64,000 bases of DNA from positions 1-64,000 of the forward strand of contig CAIJVU010000018.1 in assembly GCA_903824185.1 (NCBI GenBank), given 5' to 3'. The notes under the pieces are model-generated. The model saw only the letters and a list, made by a program, of their open reading frames with translations, was not told the DNA's origin and ran no database searches. The DNA is from an uncultured Hyphomicrobiales bacterium (GTDB lineage: Bacteria; Pseudomonadota; Alphaproteobacteria; Rhizobiales; Beijerinckiaceae). Every line of letters starts with the position of its first letter. The first letter of the stretch is position 1. The position numbers and the translations under genes were made by a program. Shown in pieces: positions 55,102 through 63,760 of this stretch.

Positions 55102-55149
55102 GGATGAAAGGGGCTATGCGCCCCATGCCTTAAGGCCAAGCCGCCTTGT

Positions 55150-56127
55150 TCAAACGACCAAACAGGCGGGATCGATGGTCCGGCCATTTAAAAGATCAAT
55201 CACGGTTTGGGCCGCAATCCGATTGGTGCGTTGCAAGCCCTCTTCGCTAGAACCGGCGGCATGGGCCGATCCAATCACATGGGGATGCATCAATAATTGT
55301 TTGACAATCGGGTCTTGCAAATCGGGCTCGTTTTCAAAAACATCCAGACCCGCACCGCCCAAATGTCCCGATTGCAATGCGGCTAATAAGGCAGCCTCGT
55401 CAATGAGGCCCCCGCGTGCCGTATTGATAAGAAAAGCCCCTTGCTTCATGCGAGCAATCGCTTGGGCATTGATGAGATGCTTGGTGTCTTTGTTCAGCGG
55501 CAAATGCAGGCTGACATAATCCGATTGCGCAAGCAGTTCATTAAGTTCAACAAAACGCACGCCACTTTCTTCACCGGCTTTTGTATCGGCAAAGGGGTCA
55601 TAGGCCAAAACCGTTGCATCAAACCCCTTGAGGCGTTTGGCAACAGCGCGGGCGATGCGACCAAAACCAATCAGGCCCACAGTTTTTTCAAACACTTCCG
55701 TGCTCACAAACGTGGACCAGCGCCCTTGTTGCAAGGCCGTGTGTCCTTCGTTCAATTTTTTGGCGAGACTTAAAAACATGGCCAAAGCATGATCGGCAAC
55801 CGATGCCTCATTGCCGCCAGAGGCTATGGTGACATGTCTGTTGAGTTCGCGCGCTGCAGCAATATCGACATTGTTATAGCCGACGCCCCGGCGGGCGATC
55901 ACTTTTAATTGCGGATGTGCCAGCATCAAGTCCCGTGTCACAGGGACGGTGCCAACAATCCACGCATCTACTCCCTCAAGAAGGCGGTTCAGGGCTGCGC
56001 TATCCAATGTGTCGTCTTGCACATCATAGGCAAGGCCGGTCCGGACAAGTTCGCACTTGTGGTCAGTCAGTAATTGCTCGGCAGCCGGATCAAAAAACCG
56101 TGTTGAAACCAAAACTTTAAAAGACAT
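55150..56127 (-). CDS. D-isomer-specific 2-hydroxyacid dehydrogenase
   Basis: 325-residue NAD(P)-dependent dehydrogenase similar in layout to the catalytic core of D-3-phosphoglycerate dehydrogenase. The Rossmann motif is GLIGFGRIARAVAKRLKGFDATVLAYDPF (residues about 150-178). The catalytic triad is Arg in LINTARGGLIDE, Glu in DVFENEPDL and His in IGSAHAAGSSEEG; the latter replaces the more usual SPHxAxxT. There is no ACT regulatory domain, so it is probably not the SerA of serine synthesis but a catabolic hydroxyacid or glyoxylate/hydroxypyruvate reductase. ATG 56127 was chosen, trimming 15 residues. It converges on the amine-oxidase gene. Confidence 0.85.
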   Translation of the reverse strand: MSFKVLVSTRFFDPAAEQLLTDHKCELVRTGLAYDVQDDTLDSAALNRLLEGVDAWIVGTVPVTRDLMLAHPQLKVIARRGVGYNNVDIAAARELNRHVTIASGGNEASVADHALAMFLSLAKKLNEGHTALQQGRWSTFVSTEVFEKTVGLIGFGRIARAVAKRLKGFDATVLAYDPFADTKAGEESGVRFVELNELLAQSDYVSLHLPLNKDTKHLINAQAIARMKQGAFLINTARGGLIDEAALLAALQSGHLGGAGLDVFENEPDLQDPIVKQLLMHPHVIGSAHAAGSSEEGLQRTNRIAAQTVIDLLNGRTIDPACLVV

Positions 56128-56213
56128 GACTACATACTTTCTGTTCGTCCAAAAATAGGAGGTCGCACGCATAATTTTCTGCGCGCTTAGGATGAGTTGA
56201 GGACTTCTTTTTA

Positions 56214-57269
56214 TTAGCGGAATGCGGCGTTGATTTTATCCAAGGCCGTTTGGCCGGGTACCAGCGCATGGGTTCCCAAGCTATTGAGCGGTTGTTCAAT
56301 GGTGTTGAGATGTGCATGCAGATCTTGCGGTTCTGGATCCACATAAAGCAAGCCCGTGACAATCTCACCATGCGCGGCCCGTTGCTGCATATAGCTCAAA
56401 GCGGCAATGCGGTCATGCACATCATAATCATCGGCGATTTTGCGCAGGCGTAACCGCGACCCGTCATGCTGGGTGACCGTTTCAACGGTGCCGGGTTTGT
56501 ACTCGACTGTGATTTCTTGACGGCCGGTAATGAAATCGAGACTGTTAAGCGCCTCGTTATGCTCGCGAATATAGTCAAAGCTTTTTGTGGAGCCGTCATG
56601 ATTGTTGAATGCCACGCAAGGCGACAAGCAATCAATAAAGGCTGCGCCCTTGTGATTGAGCGCCGCCTTGATCAGAGGCACGAGCTGGTCTTTGTCGCCG
56701 GAAAAACTCCGGCCCACAAAAGTCGCGCCCAATTGCAGGGCCATGCCGACAAGATCAATCGCCTCGTCTTTGTTGAGCGCACCGCGTTTTGATTTGGCCC
56801 CTTTGTCGGATGTGGCGGAGAACTGCCCTTTGGTTAGTCCGTAAACGCCATTATTGGCGACAATATACACCATGTTGACGCCGCGCCGCACCGAATGGGC
56901 AAATTGTCCCAAGCCGATCGAGGCACTATCCCCATCCCCTGATATGCCGAGATAGATCAGATCCTTGTTGGCGAGATTGGCGCCAGTCAGCACGGACGGC
57001 ATCCGACCATGGACCGAGTTAAAGCCGTGCGACGCCCCTAGAAAATAGGTCGGGGTTTTGGAGGAGCAGCCGATACCGGATAATTTGGCGATGCGGTGGG
57101 GCGGTAAATCCAGTTCATACACGGCACGGATGATAGCCGCTGAAATGGAGTCATGCCCGCAGCCCGCGCACAGTGTCGACACCGGCCCTTCATAATCACG
57201 GCGGGTATAACCAAGCGCATTTTTTTGGAGTTGCGGATGATGGAATTTGGGTTTGGCCATAAATGTCAT
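56214..57269 (-). CDS. korB: 2-oxoacid:acceptor oxidoreductase beta subunit (KorB-like)
   Basis: 351-residue TPP- and iron-sulfur-binding subunit. The N-terminal CAGCGHDSI holds two cluster cysteines and GIGCSSKTPTY a third. The TPP/Mg motif is GISGDGDSASIGLGQFAHSVRRGVNMVYIVANNGVYGLTKGQFSATS, followed by FIDCLSPCVAFNNHDGSTKSF with another Cys and the 2-oxoglutarate-type ending. It follows the alpha subunit gene by 1 bp. With the other two genes it would convert 2-oxoglutarate (or a related 2-oxoacid) and CoA to acyl-CoA and CO2, reducing an iron-sulfur acceptor. Confidence 0.92.
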   Translation of the reverse strand: MTFMAKPKFHHPQLQKNALGYTRRDYEGPVSTLCAGCGHDSISAAIIRAVYELDLPPHRIAKLSGIGCSSKTPTYFLGASHGFNSVHGRMPSVLTGANLANKDLIYLGISGDGDSASIGLGQFAHSVRRGVNMVYIVANNGVYGLTKGQFSATSDKGAKSKRGALNKDEAIDLVGMALQLGATFVGRSFSGDKDQLVPLIKAALNHKGAAFIDCLSPCVAFNNHDGSTKSFDYIREHNEALNSLDFITGRQEITVEYKPGTVETVTQHDGSRLRLRKIADDYDVHDRIAALSYMQQRAAHGEIVTGLLYVDPEPQDLHAHLNTIEQPLNSLGTHALVPGQTALDKINAAFR

Positions 57270-57270
57270 G

Positions 57271-59112
57271 TCAGGCCCCTTGCAAGCTGGAAATTTTGTG
57301 GGAGATCACATCGGTGACAAAACCGACTGTGATGGGTGCGCCATCGAAGTGAACGATTTTGACAAGAATGGCGGGGTTGATTTCAAGCTCGTTGATGAGC
57401 AGAGACCGCAATTGTCCCTCGCGATTTTGCTCCAGCACAAATGTTTTTTCATGGTCTGCGATAAAGGCTTTGACCTCATCCCCAAACGGGAAAGCACGGA
57501 CACGCAGCAGATCAACATGAATTCCAGATTGCGCCAGCAATTGGCAGGCTTCATCCATGGCGGGGCTGGTTGAACCATAATAGATCACGCCAAAGCGTGT
57601 GGGCTTTTCAGCGCGCTTTTCAATGGCGGCAGGGACAAGATGGCGGGCCGTATCGTGTTTTTTCAACAACCGTTCCATATTCTCTTGATAGTCTTTTCCT
57701 TCTTCGGAATAACGCGCCATGCTGTCTTTTGAGGTGCCGCGTGTGAAAAACGCACCTTTGCTGGGATGGGTTCCCGGATAGGTTCTGAAGGGGATCCCGT
57801 CTCCATCCACATCGAGATAGCGACCGAATTTATTTCCCGCTTCCAAATCCTCTTCCGTCATGATCTTGCCGCGGTCGAGGTTTCGGCTGTCATCCCATTG
57901 GAATGGTTTGCTAAGGCGTTCATTCATGCCGATTTCAAGATCGAGCATGACAAAAACCGGCGTTTGCAGGCGATCGGCAAGATCAAAAGCCAAGGCACCG
58001 AATTCAAAACACTCATAAGGATCTTCGGGGATCAACAAGACATGTTTGGTATCGCCATGACTGGCATAGGCGCAGGTCATGATATCGCTTTGCTGCGTGC
58101 GTGTCGGCATGCCTGTTGAGGGGCCGGCCCGCTGTACATCAAAAATAACCGCCGGAATTTCGGCGAAATAGGCAAGACCAATAAATTCCTGCATCAGGGA
58201 AATGCCGGGGCCGGAGGTGGCGGTAAAGGCCCGCGCGCCATTCCATGCAGCGCCAATCACCATGCCGATGGATGCCAGCTCATCCTCTGTTTGTACAATG
58301 GCAAATTTGTTGCGGTCGGTTTCTTTGTCCACGCGCAGCTTCGCGCAATAATTCGCAAAGCCTTCAGCCAGCGAGGAGGAGGGTGTGATCGGGTACCATG
58401 CACAAACCGTAGCGCCACCATAGACAGCACCAAGCGAGGCCGCGGTATTTCCATCCACAAAAATGCGATCCCCGACGGTGTTTGCCGCTTTGACCTTGAT
58501 GTGAACGGGGTCATCGAGATGGGTTTTCACCCAATCAAACCCCATATGCAAAGCCTGAACATTGGCCGCGACCAGTTTTTCTTTACCTTTGAACTGTTCG
58601 GTAAACAGATCTTCGATGGCTTTGGTGTCGAGCCCGAGCAGCGCTGCAAGCGCGCCCAGCCCGATGATGTTTTTGAACAATTGACGCTGGCGGGGATTTT
58701 CATAGGCGTCATTGCTCATTTGTGTCAGCGGCACGCCAATCACCGTAATATCATTGCGGAATTGATCCGCTGCGACATGCCGTGTGTTGTCGTAAAATAA
58801 ATATCCGCCGGGTTCGATGGAACGAATATCCTGCTCCCATGTCTGTGGGTTCATGGCCACCATTAGATCACAGGTGTCGCCACGTGCGGCCAAATGCCCG
58901 GCCTCGGAAACACGGACCTCATACCATGTCGGCAAACCCTGAATATTGGACGGGAAGATGTTTCGGGGGGTTGCGACCACACCCATTCTGAGAACTGTTT
59001 TGGCAAACAGCGCATTGGCGCTCGCTGATCCCGATCCGTTCACATTGGCGAATTTGATCACAAATTCATTGATGCTTTGAATTTTAGTCTGTGTGTTTAC
59101 TTTGTGCAGCAT
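57271..59112 (-). CDS. korA: 2-oxoacid:acceptor oxidoreductase, fused gamma-alpha subunit (KorA-like)
   Basis: 613-residue fusion. Residues about 15-200 are the gamma domain (NVNGSGSASANALFAKTVLRMG ... SEAGHLAARGDTCDLMVAMNPQTW). From about 220 comes the alpha (pyrimidine) domain with GDRIFVDGNTAASLGAVYGGATVCAWYPITPSSSLAEGF, VQTEDELASIGMVIGAAWNGARAFTATSGPGISLM and a C-terminal transketolase-like domain. The YPITPSS motif and SGPGISLM are typical of 2-oxoglutarate-type enzymes. ATG 59112 overlaps the end of the iron-sulfur flavoprotein gene by 16 bp; the open frame further upstream to 59418 is inside that gene and not part of this protein. Confidence 0.92.
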   Translation of the reverse strand: MLHKVNTQTKIQSINEFVIKFANVNGSGSASANALFAKTVLRMGVVATPRNIFPSNIQGLPTWYEVRVSEAGHLAARGDTCDLMVAMNPQTWEQDIRSIEPGGYLFYDNTRHVAADQFRNDITVIGVPLTQMSNDAYENPRQRQLFKNIIGLGALAALLGLDTKAIEDLFTEQFKGKEKLVAANVQALHMGFDWVKTHLDDPVHIKVKAANTVGDRIFVDGNTAASLGAVYGGATVCAWYPITPSSSLAEGFANYCAKLRVDKETDRNKFAIVQTEDELASIGMVIGAAWNGARAFTATSGPGISLMQEFIGLAYFAEIPAVIFDVQRAGPSTGMPTRTQQSDIMTCAYASHGDTKHVLLIPEDPYECFEFGALAFDLADRLQTPVFVMLDLEIGMNERLSKPFQWDDSRNLDRGKIMTEEDLEAGNKFGRYLDVDGDGIPFRTYPGTHPSKGAFFTRGTSKDSMARYSEEGKDYQENMERLLKKHDTARHLVPAAIEKRAEKPTRFGVIYYGSTSPAMDEACQLLAQSGIHVDLLRVRAFPFGDEVKAFIADHEKTFVLEQNREGQLRSLLINELEINPAILVKIVHFDGAPITVGFVTDVISHKISSLQGA

Positions 59113-60887
59113 GCAGACCCCGCTTGTGCGACATCGATCAATGTCCGTTCCATATCCCAAGCTCCTGTGGGGCAACGTTCGGCGCAAAGGCCGCAATGCA
59201 GGCAGACATCCTCGTCTTTGACGAGAATATTGCCCGTTTTCAAACCGTTGGCGATGTAAAGCGATTGATCGAGATTCAGGGAGGGCGCATTCAAGCGTGT
59301 CCGCAAATCCTGCTCTTCGCCGTCTTCTGTAAATGTAATACAATCGACAGGGCAGATATCCACGCAGGCATCGCATTCGATGCACAGCGTATTGTTGAAC
59401 ACGGTTTGCACATCGCAATTGAGGCAGCGTTGCGCTTCCCGCAAAGCCAGCCTGTCGTCAAACCCCAATTCCACTTCAGCCCGTAAATTTTTAAGCGCGA
59501 TATGTGTGTCTTGATGCGGAACGGCTGTTCGCACATTCACCGAAATCGCATTGTCATAACTCCATTCATGAATTCCCATTTTCTGACTGGTGATATTCAT
59601 ATGAGTGGGTGGGCGGTCTTTGACATCCTCGCCTTGACAGAATTTATGGATGGAGATGGCGGCCTGATGGCCATGGGCCACAGCCCAGATGATGTTTTTG
59701 GGGCCGAAAGCCGCATCACCCCCAAAAAATACTTTATCGAGTGTGGACTGAAAAGTTGTCTCGTCGACCACCGGCATATTCCAGCGATCATCAAAGGCAA
59801 GGCCGATATCGCGCTCAATCCACGGAAATGCATTTTCCTGACCAACGGCGATAATCACATCATCGCATTCAAAATATTGATCGGGCTCTCCGGCAGGCAC
59901 TAAGTTGCGACGGCCCTTGGCATCATATTCGGCTTTCACCTTTTCAAAAGTCATGCCGATCAGCTTGCCGTCTTTGTGTTTGAACTCTTTGGGAACCAAA
60001 TAATTGAGGATCGGAATATCTTCGCGGATGGCGTCATCCTTTTCCCAGGGCGAGGCTTTCATTTCATCAAAACCGGAGCGCACAATGACTTTAACATCCT
60101 CACCGCCCAGCCGGCGCGATGTGCGGCAACAATCCATGGCCGTATTACCGCCACCCAGAACAATGACGCGTTTGCCGATCTTCGTTACATGCTCAAACGA
60201 AACATTGGCCAGCCAGTTGATACCAATATGGATATGGGCGCTTGCTTCCTGCCTGCCCGGAATGAAGAGATCCCGGCCTTTTGGTGCACCGGTCCCGACA
60301 AAAATGGCATCATAGGATTCGTTGAGAAGTTCCTTGAGGCTATCAATACGCTGTCCCAAGCGCATTTCGGGGCCCATGGCGGTGATATAGCCCATTTCTT
60401 CGTCTAGGACTTCTTCGGGCAACCGGAATTTTGGAATTTGCGTACGGATCATGCCGCCGGTTTTTTTCTCACCATCATAAATCACCAAATCATAGCCCAG
60501 AGGCGCGAGATCGCGCGCGACCGTCATAGAGGAGGGACCGGCACCGATCAACGCGATGCGCTTGCCGTTTTTTTGTTGGGGTTTGGGCGGCATTCTGGCT
60601 GAAATATCGCCTTTATAGTCGGCGGCGACGCGCTTGAGGCGGCAAATGGCCACCGGCTCTTCCTCAATCCGCCCGCGCCGACAGGCGGGTTCGCAAGGGC
60701 GATCACAGGTGCGGCCCAAAATGCCCGGAAAAACATTGGATTTCCAATTGATCATGAAGGCATCGGCATAGCGGCCTTCGGCGATCAGCCGGATATATTC
60801 AGGCACCGGAGTGTGGGCGGGGCAGGCCCATTGGCAATCGACAACCTTATGAAAATACTCAGGATTTTTTATATCTGTTGGCTGCAA
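59097..60887 (-). CDS. GltD-like NAD(P)-dependent iron-sulfur flavoprotein (KorC-like electron-transfer subunit)
   Basis: 596-residue protein resembling the glutamate synthase small subunit with extra ferredoxin domains. The N-terminal cluster region has Cys18, Cys22, Cys61, Cys65, Cys69 and Cys82. FAD binding is ALIGAGPSSMTVARDLAPLGYDLVIYDG and NADP binding VIVLGGGNTAMDCCRTSRRLGGEDVKV. The C-terminus has two 4Fe-4S motifs, CIECDACVDICP and CLHCGLCAERCP. As first gene before korA and korB it would pass electrons from oxoacid oxidation to NADP+, as described for the three-subunit 2-oxoglutarate:NADP+ oxidoreductase of Azoarcus. It is probably not a glutamate synthase, because no gltB is present. 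Confidence 0.88.
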   Translation of the reverse strand: MQPTDIKNPEYFHKVVDCQWACPAHTPVPEYIRLIAEGRYADAFMINWKSNVFPGILGRTCDRPCEPACRRGRIEEEPVAICRLKRVAADYKGDISARMPPKPQQKNGKRIALIGAGPSSMTVARDLAPLGYDLVIYDGEKKTGGMIRTQIPKFRLPEEVLDEEMGYITAMGPEMRLGQRIDSLKELLNESYDAIFVGTGAPKGRDLFIPGRQEASAHIHIGINWLANVSFEHVTKIGKRVIVLGGGNTAMDCCRTSRRLGGEDVKVIVRSGFDEMKASPWEKDDAIREDIPILNYLVPKEFKHKDGKLIGMTFEKVKAEYDAKGRRNLVPAGEPDQYFECDDVIIAVGQENAFPWIERDIGLAFDDRWNMPVVDETTFQSTLDKVFFGGDAAFGPKNIIWAVAHGHQAAISIHKFCQGEDVKDRPPTHMNITSQKMGIHEWSYDNAISVNVRTAVPHQDTHIALKNLRAEVELGFDDRLALREAQRCLNCDVQTVFNNTLCIECDACVDICPVDCITFTEDGEEQDLRTRLNAPSLNLDQSLYIANGLKTGNILVKDEDVCLHCGLCAERCPTGAWDMERTLIDVAQAGSACCTK

Positions 60888-60971
60888 AATTCCCCCTTGG
60901 GGCTAAGACCCTCAGTGTTTCGTCCCACGCTTTACACGGCGCCTCGTTACGCGTGCGCCATTACAAAAGAT

Positions 60972-61001
60972 ATTCTATGTATGATTTGAGGCCTTATGCA
61001 A
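60972..61001 (-). promoter_or_regulatory. Putative promoter of the oxoacid oxidoreductase operon
   Basis: Reading leftward, TTGCAT (61001-60996), 18 bp, TAGAAT (60977-60972). The -10 element is a good match and the -35 weak. Transcription would start near 60965, giving a leader of about 78 nt that includes a GGCGC...GCGCC stem near 60940. Confidence 0.4.
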
Positions 61002-61047
61002 CTCAGGCCGAACTGATTTTATAACGCATTGATTCTAAAATGTTTTT

Positions 61048-61123
61048 TGGTGGGCCCGGCAGGACTCGAACCTGCAACCAATCCGTTATGAGCGGATGGC
61101 TCTAACCATTGAGCTACAGGCCC
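61048..61123 (-). tRNA. tRNA-Ile (anticodon CAT, lysidine-type)
   Basis: 76 nt cloverleaf including an encoded 3' CCA. The acceptor stem is GGGCCTG/CGGGCCC with discriminator A. The D arm is GCTC-AATGGTTA-GAGC, the anticodon stem-loop ATCCG-CTCATAA-CGGAT, and the T arm GCAGG-TTCGAGT-CCTGC. The anticodon is CAT, which means either elongator Met or Ile2 (read as k2C by TilS). The CTCATAA loop, the D arm and the TGGTT variable region fit Ile2 better than Met, and the 5' end is paired, so it is not initiator fMet. It lies between the kor operon and ettA on the opposite strand to ettA. Confidence 0.85.
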
Positions 61124-61188
61124 CCAAGGCCCATTTCATAATCTTGAATGGGGCCAGAGTGCAATTGTTCCCTGCGGAAAAAGCACAA

Positions 61189-61257
61189 GATAGAGCAAAA
61201 AAATGCTCTATCCTGCAAAAAACGGCCCAAATTCCAGCCTGAACCAGAGCAGGATAG
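61189..61257 (+). promoter_or_regulatory. Mutually exclusive hairpins upstream of ettA
   Basis: Three segments compete. GATAGAGCA (61189-61197) pairs with TGCTCTATC (61204-61212) around six A. Alternatively CTATCCTGC (61208-61216), which overlaps the second segment, pairs with GCAGGATAG (61249-61257). Such a switchable pair is the form of an attenuator or leader sensor. It lies about 250 bp before ettA in the otherwise featureless 380 bp gap 61124-61503. Function is inferred from structure only, and no T-run or leader peptide was seen. Confidence 0.3.
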
Positions 61258-61503
61258 GCGAAAACAGGCCCTATCTGGATTGGGTCACGCACACTTTGCC
61301 TCGTCACGCGATGCATGAGCGCCGCCCGTCATCGCGCGCTGATGTGAGTCGCGCGGGCGTCCTTGTGAAGTGCCTTTTAAGCTCCGCATGGTGAGAGGGC
61401 GGGGCTTGGGGGCTTGCGATTGCGACTTGCCCGTGAGGGCTTCTGCGGTTAGACACGCATCCCAAAGGCTTTTGCGCCATTTCATCATCAAAGCAGGTCC
61501 GCC

Positions 61504-63159
61504 ATGGCATCTTATCAGTTTATTTATCACATGCAGGGTCTGACCAAGACCTATACCGGTGGCAAGAAGGTTTTGGACAATGTGCATTTGTCCTTTTATC
61601 CCGATGCCAAAATCGGTGTCTTGGGTGTCAACGGGTCAGGTAAATCCACGCTTTTGAAAATCATGGCGGGGATTGATAAAGAATTCACCGGTGACGGTTG
61701 GGTGGCCGAAGGGGCGCGGGTGGGTTATCTGCCGCAAGAACCGGAACTCGACCCCAACAAATCCGTGCGCGACAATGTGATGGATGGCGTGGCCGCACAA
61801 AAGGCCATTCTGGATCGCTATAATGAATTGGCGATGAATTATTCGGATGAAACCGCCGATGAAATGACCAAGCTGCAAGACGAGATCGAAGCCAAGGGCT
61901 TGTGGGATCTCGACAGCAAAGTCGATCAGGCCATGGACTCCTTGCGCTGCCCGCCAGACGATGCCGATGTGTCGAAATTGTCGGGTGGTGAGCGCCGCCG
62001 TGTGGCATTGTGCCAGCTCTTGTTATCGCAACCCGATTTGCTGCTGCTTGACGAACCCACCAACCATCTCGATGCGGAAACGGTGGCATGGCTGGAAGGC
62101 CATCTGCGCACCTATCCCGGCGCGATTTTGATCGTCACCCATGACCGCTATTTCCTTGATAATGTCACAGGCTGGATTTTGGAACTCGATCGCGGTCGCG
62201 GCATTCCCTATGAGGGCAATTACACGACATGGCTGTCGGCCAAGCAAAAACGCCTTGTGCAGGAGGGTCGTGAATCAGAGGCCCATCAGCGCACATTGCA
62301 GCGCGAACAAGAATGGATGTCGCAAAGCCCGAAAGCCCGTCAGGCCAAATCCAAAGCGCGTATCCAGCGCTATGATGAATTGGTGCAAAAGCAAAATGAC
62401 AAAGGCCCGTCAACCGCCCAGATCATCATTCCCGTGGCGGAGCGTCTGGGGAACAATGTCGTTGATTTCGAAGGCCTGTCGAAAGGCTATGGCGACCGCT
62501 TGCTGATTGACAATCTCACCTTCAAATTGCCTCCCGGCGGGATTGTCGGCGTGATCGGCCCCAACGGGGCGGGTAAAACAACATTGTTTCGCATGATCAC
62601 CGGACAAGAAAAGCCCGATAGCGGCTCGATTGCCATCGGTGAATCGGTGCAGCTTGGCTATGTGGATCAGTCGCGTGACTCGCTCGATCCCAACAAAAAT
62701 GTCTGGGAAGAAATTTCAGGCGGCAATGAAGTGATTTATCTCGGCAAGCGCGAAATCAATTCGCGCGCTTATTGCTCCAATTTCAATTTCAAAGGCGGCG
62801 ACCAGCAGAAGAAAGTCGGCTCCTTGTCAGGCGGTGAGCGCAACCGCGTGCATCTCGCCAAAATGCTGAAATCGGGTGCCAATCTTTTGCTGCTCGACGA
62901 ACCGACCAATGATCTCGATGTCGAAACGCTGCGGGCGCTGGAAGAAGCCCTGGAGGATTTTGCCGGTTGCGCCGTGATCATCTCGCATGATCGCTTCTTC
63001 CTCGATCGCATCGCGACCCATATGCTGGCCTTTGAAGGCGACAGCCATGTCGAATGGTTCGAAGGCAATTTCCAAGATTACGAGGAAGACAAGAAGCGCC
63101 GCCTCGGAATCGATTCGATGATCCCCAAACGCATCAAATATAAAAAACTCACCCGTTGA
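61504..63159 (+). CDS. ettA: ABC-F translational factor EttA
   Basis: 551 residues, close to E. coli EttA (555). There are two ABC domains and no membrane part. Domain 1: [61 protein letters not shown]. Domain 2: [54 protein letters not shown]. The short arm insertion in domain 1 ([44 protein letters not shown]) and the linker with many Lys/Arg/Gln are EttA traits. EttA binds the ribosomal E site and gates the first peptide bond according to the ATP/ADP ratio. The C-terminus [20 protein letters not shown] is the standard EttA ending. Expressed alone, with a terminator 93 bp downstream. Confidence 0.96.
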   Translation: MASYQFIYHMQGLTKTYTGGKKVLDNVHLSFYPDAKIGVLGVNGSGKSTLLKIMAGIDKEFTGDGWVAEGARVGYLPQEPELDPNKSVRDNVMDGVAAQKAILDRYNELAMNYSDETADEMTKLQDEIEAKGLWDLDSKVDQAMDSLRCPPDDADVSKLSGGERRRVALCQLLLSQPDLLLLDEPTNHLDAETVAWLEGHLRTYPGAILIVTHDRYFLDNVTGWILELDRGRGIPYEGNYTTWLSAKQKRLVQEGRESEAHQRTLQREQEWMSQSPKARQAKSKARIQRYDELVQKQNDKGPSTAQIIIPVAERLGNNVVDFEGLSKGYGDRLLIDNLTFKLPPGGIVGVIGPNGAGKTTLFRMITGQEKPDSGSIAIGESVQLGYVDQSRDSLDPNKNVWEEISGGNEVIYLGKREINSRAYCSNFNFKGGDQQKKVGSLSGGERNRVHLAKMLKSGANLLLLDEPTNDLDVETLRALEEALEDFAGCAVIISHDRFFLDRIATHMLAFEGDSHVEWFEGNFQDYEEDKKRRLGIDSMIPKRIKYKKLTR

Positions 63160-63251
63160 TGCGTTGGCTGAGGGAATAAGGCCTGTCCCTTTTTAAGCAT
63201 TGCGCTATGGCGCTTTGCGGACGGGACACAGCCTCGCCTCCTTGCTGTTTT

Positions 63252-63281
63252 GCCCGCTTGCAGAAGCGGGCAATTTTTTTG
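63252..63281 (+). terminator. Intrinsic terminator downstream of ettA
   Basis: GCCCGCTT, loop GCAG, AAGCGGGC, then AATTTTTTT: an 8 bp GC-rich stem with a seven-T tail. Confidence 0.9.
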
Positions 63282-63292
63282 AAAAAAGCCGA

Positions 63293-63321
63293 TTGACAAA
63301 CGTGAACAAATAAAGAACATT
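63293..63321 (+). promoter_or_regulatory. LexA-like box (GAAC-N7-GAAC) in a putative promoter upstream of ssb
   Basis: A full TTGACA (63293-63298) is followed by GAAC (63304-63307) and GAAC (63315-63318) seven bases apart. The reverse complement is GTTC-N7-GTTC, the direct-repeat SOS box bound by LexA in alphaproteobacteria. Placed inside the 17 bp promoter spacer it would block RNA polymerase. The -10 hexamer is weak (AACATT, 63316-63321). ssb belongs to the SOS regulon in several alphaproteobacteria, which fits, but its start is 440 bp away. Confidence 0.5.
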
Positions 63322-63368
63322 GGGGCTCCGGCCACTCTTTTTCCTGAAAGAGTGGCCGCCCAAATACA

Positions 63369-63412
<44 letters not shown>

Positions 63413-63661
63413 TTGGGGTTTGCCGCGCCTTTTGTCGCTTGGGGTCATGCATTTGTTTGTCAGGCTGCGGCGTGTGCTGCTTTGCATGTTGATAAGTGGA
63501 TCTTCCATGCGTTTCGCCTCTGGGTGGCCGGACGCGATCCGGTAGAGTGGCGAACGATTCCACGAGGGCGCCATGCGGGCTTTTCGTGCAAGGGGCTGGG
63601 CCATGCCAAGAGGTTTGGTTTCAGAGAGACTGCGAATGAATGACTGTGAATGGATCAAGAC

Positions 63662-63682
63662 AAAGAACACGCCTGTTCTTTT
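63662..63682 (+). other. AT-rich inverted repeat before ssb
   Basis: AAAGAACA and TGTTCTTT pair perfectly around CGCC and run into TTT. It contains GAAC-N6-GTTC, which is one base off any LexA spacing I know. It could be a weak terminator of the upstream leader or a second operator about 80 bp before ssb. Confidence 0.35.
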
Positions 63683-63760
63683 TGGTTTTCAAGATTGATC
63701 ATGGTTTATGTGCAAGACAGGGATGGGCGGCGGGCCGCTTAATCAGGGAGGACGGAACAG

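Noticed and set aside
59113-59418. N-terminal extension of the KorA-like frame
   Set aside because: Overlaps the ferredoxin domains of the upstream flavoprotein; translation is Arg/Cys-rich nonsense and the gamma domain starts after ATG 59112.
59097-60887. Glutamate synthase small subunit (gltD)
   Set aside because: It has two extra C-terminal 4Fe-4S motifs and lies in an operon with korA and korB and no gltB; a KorC-like role fits better.
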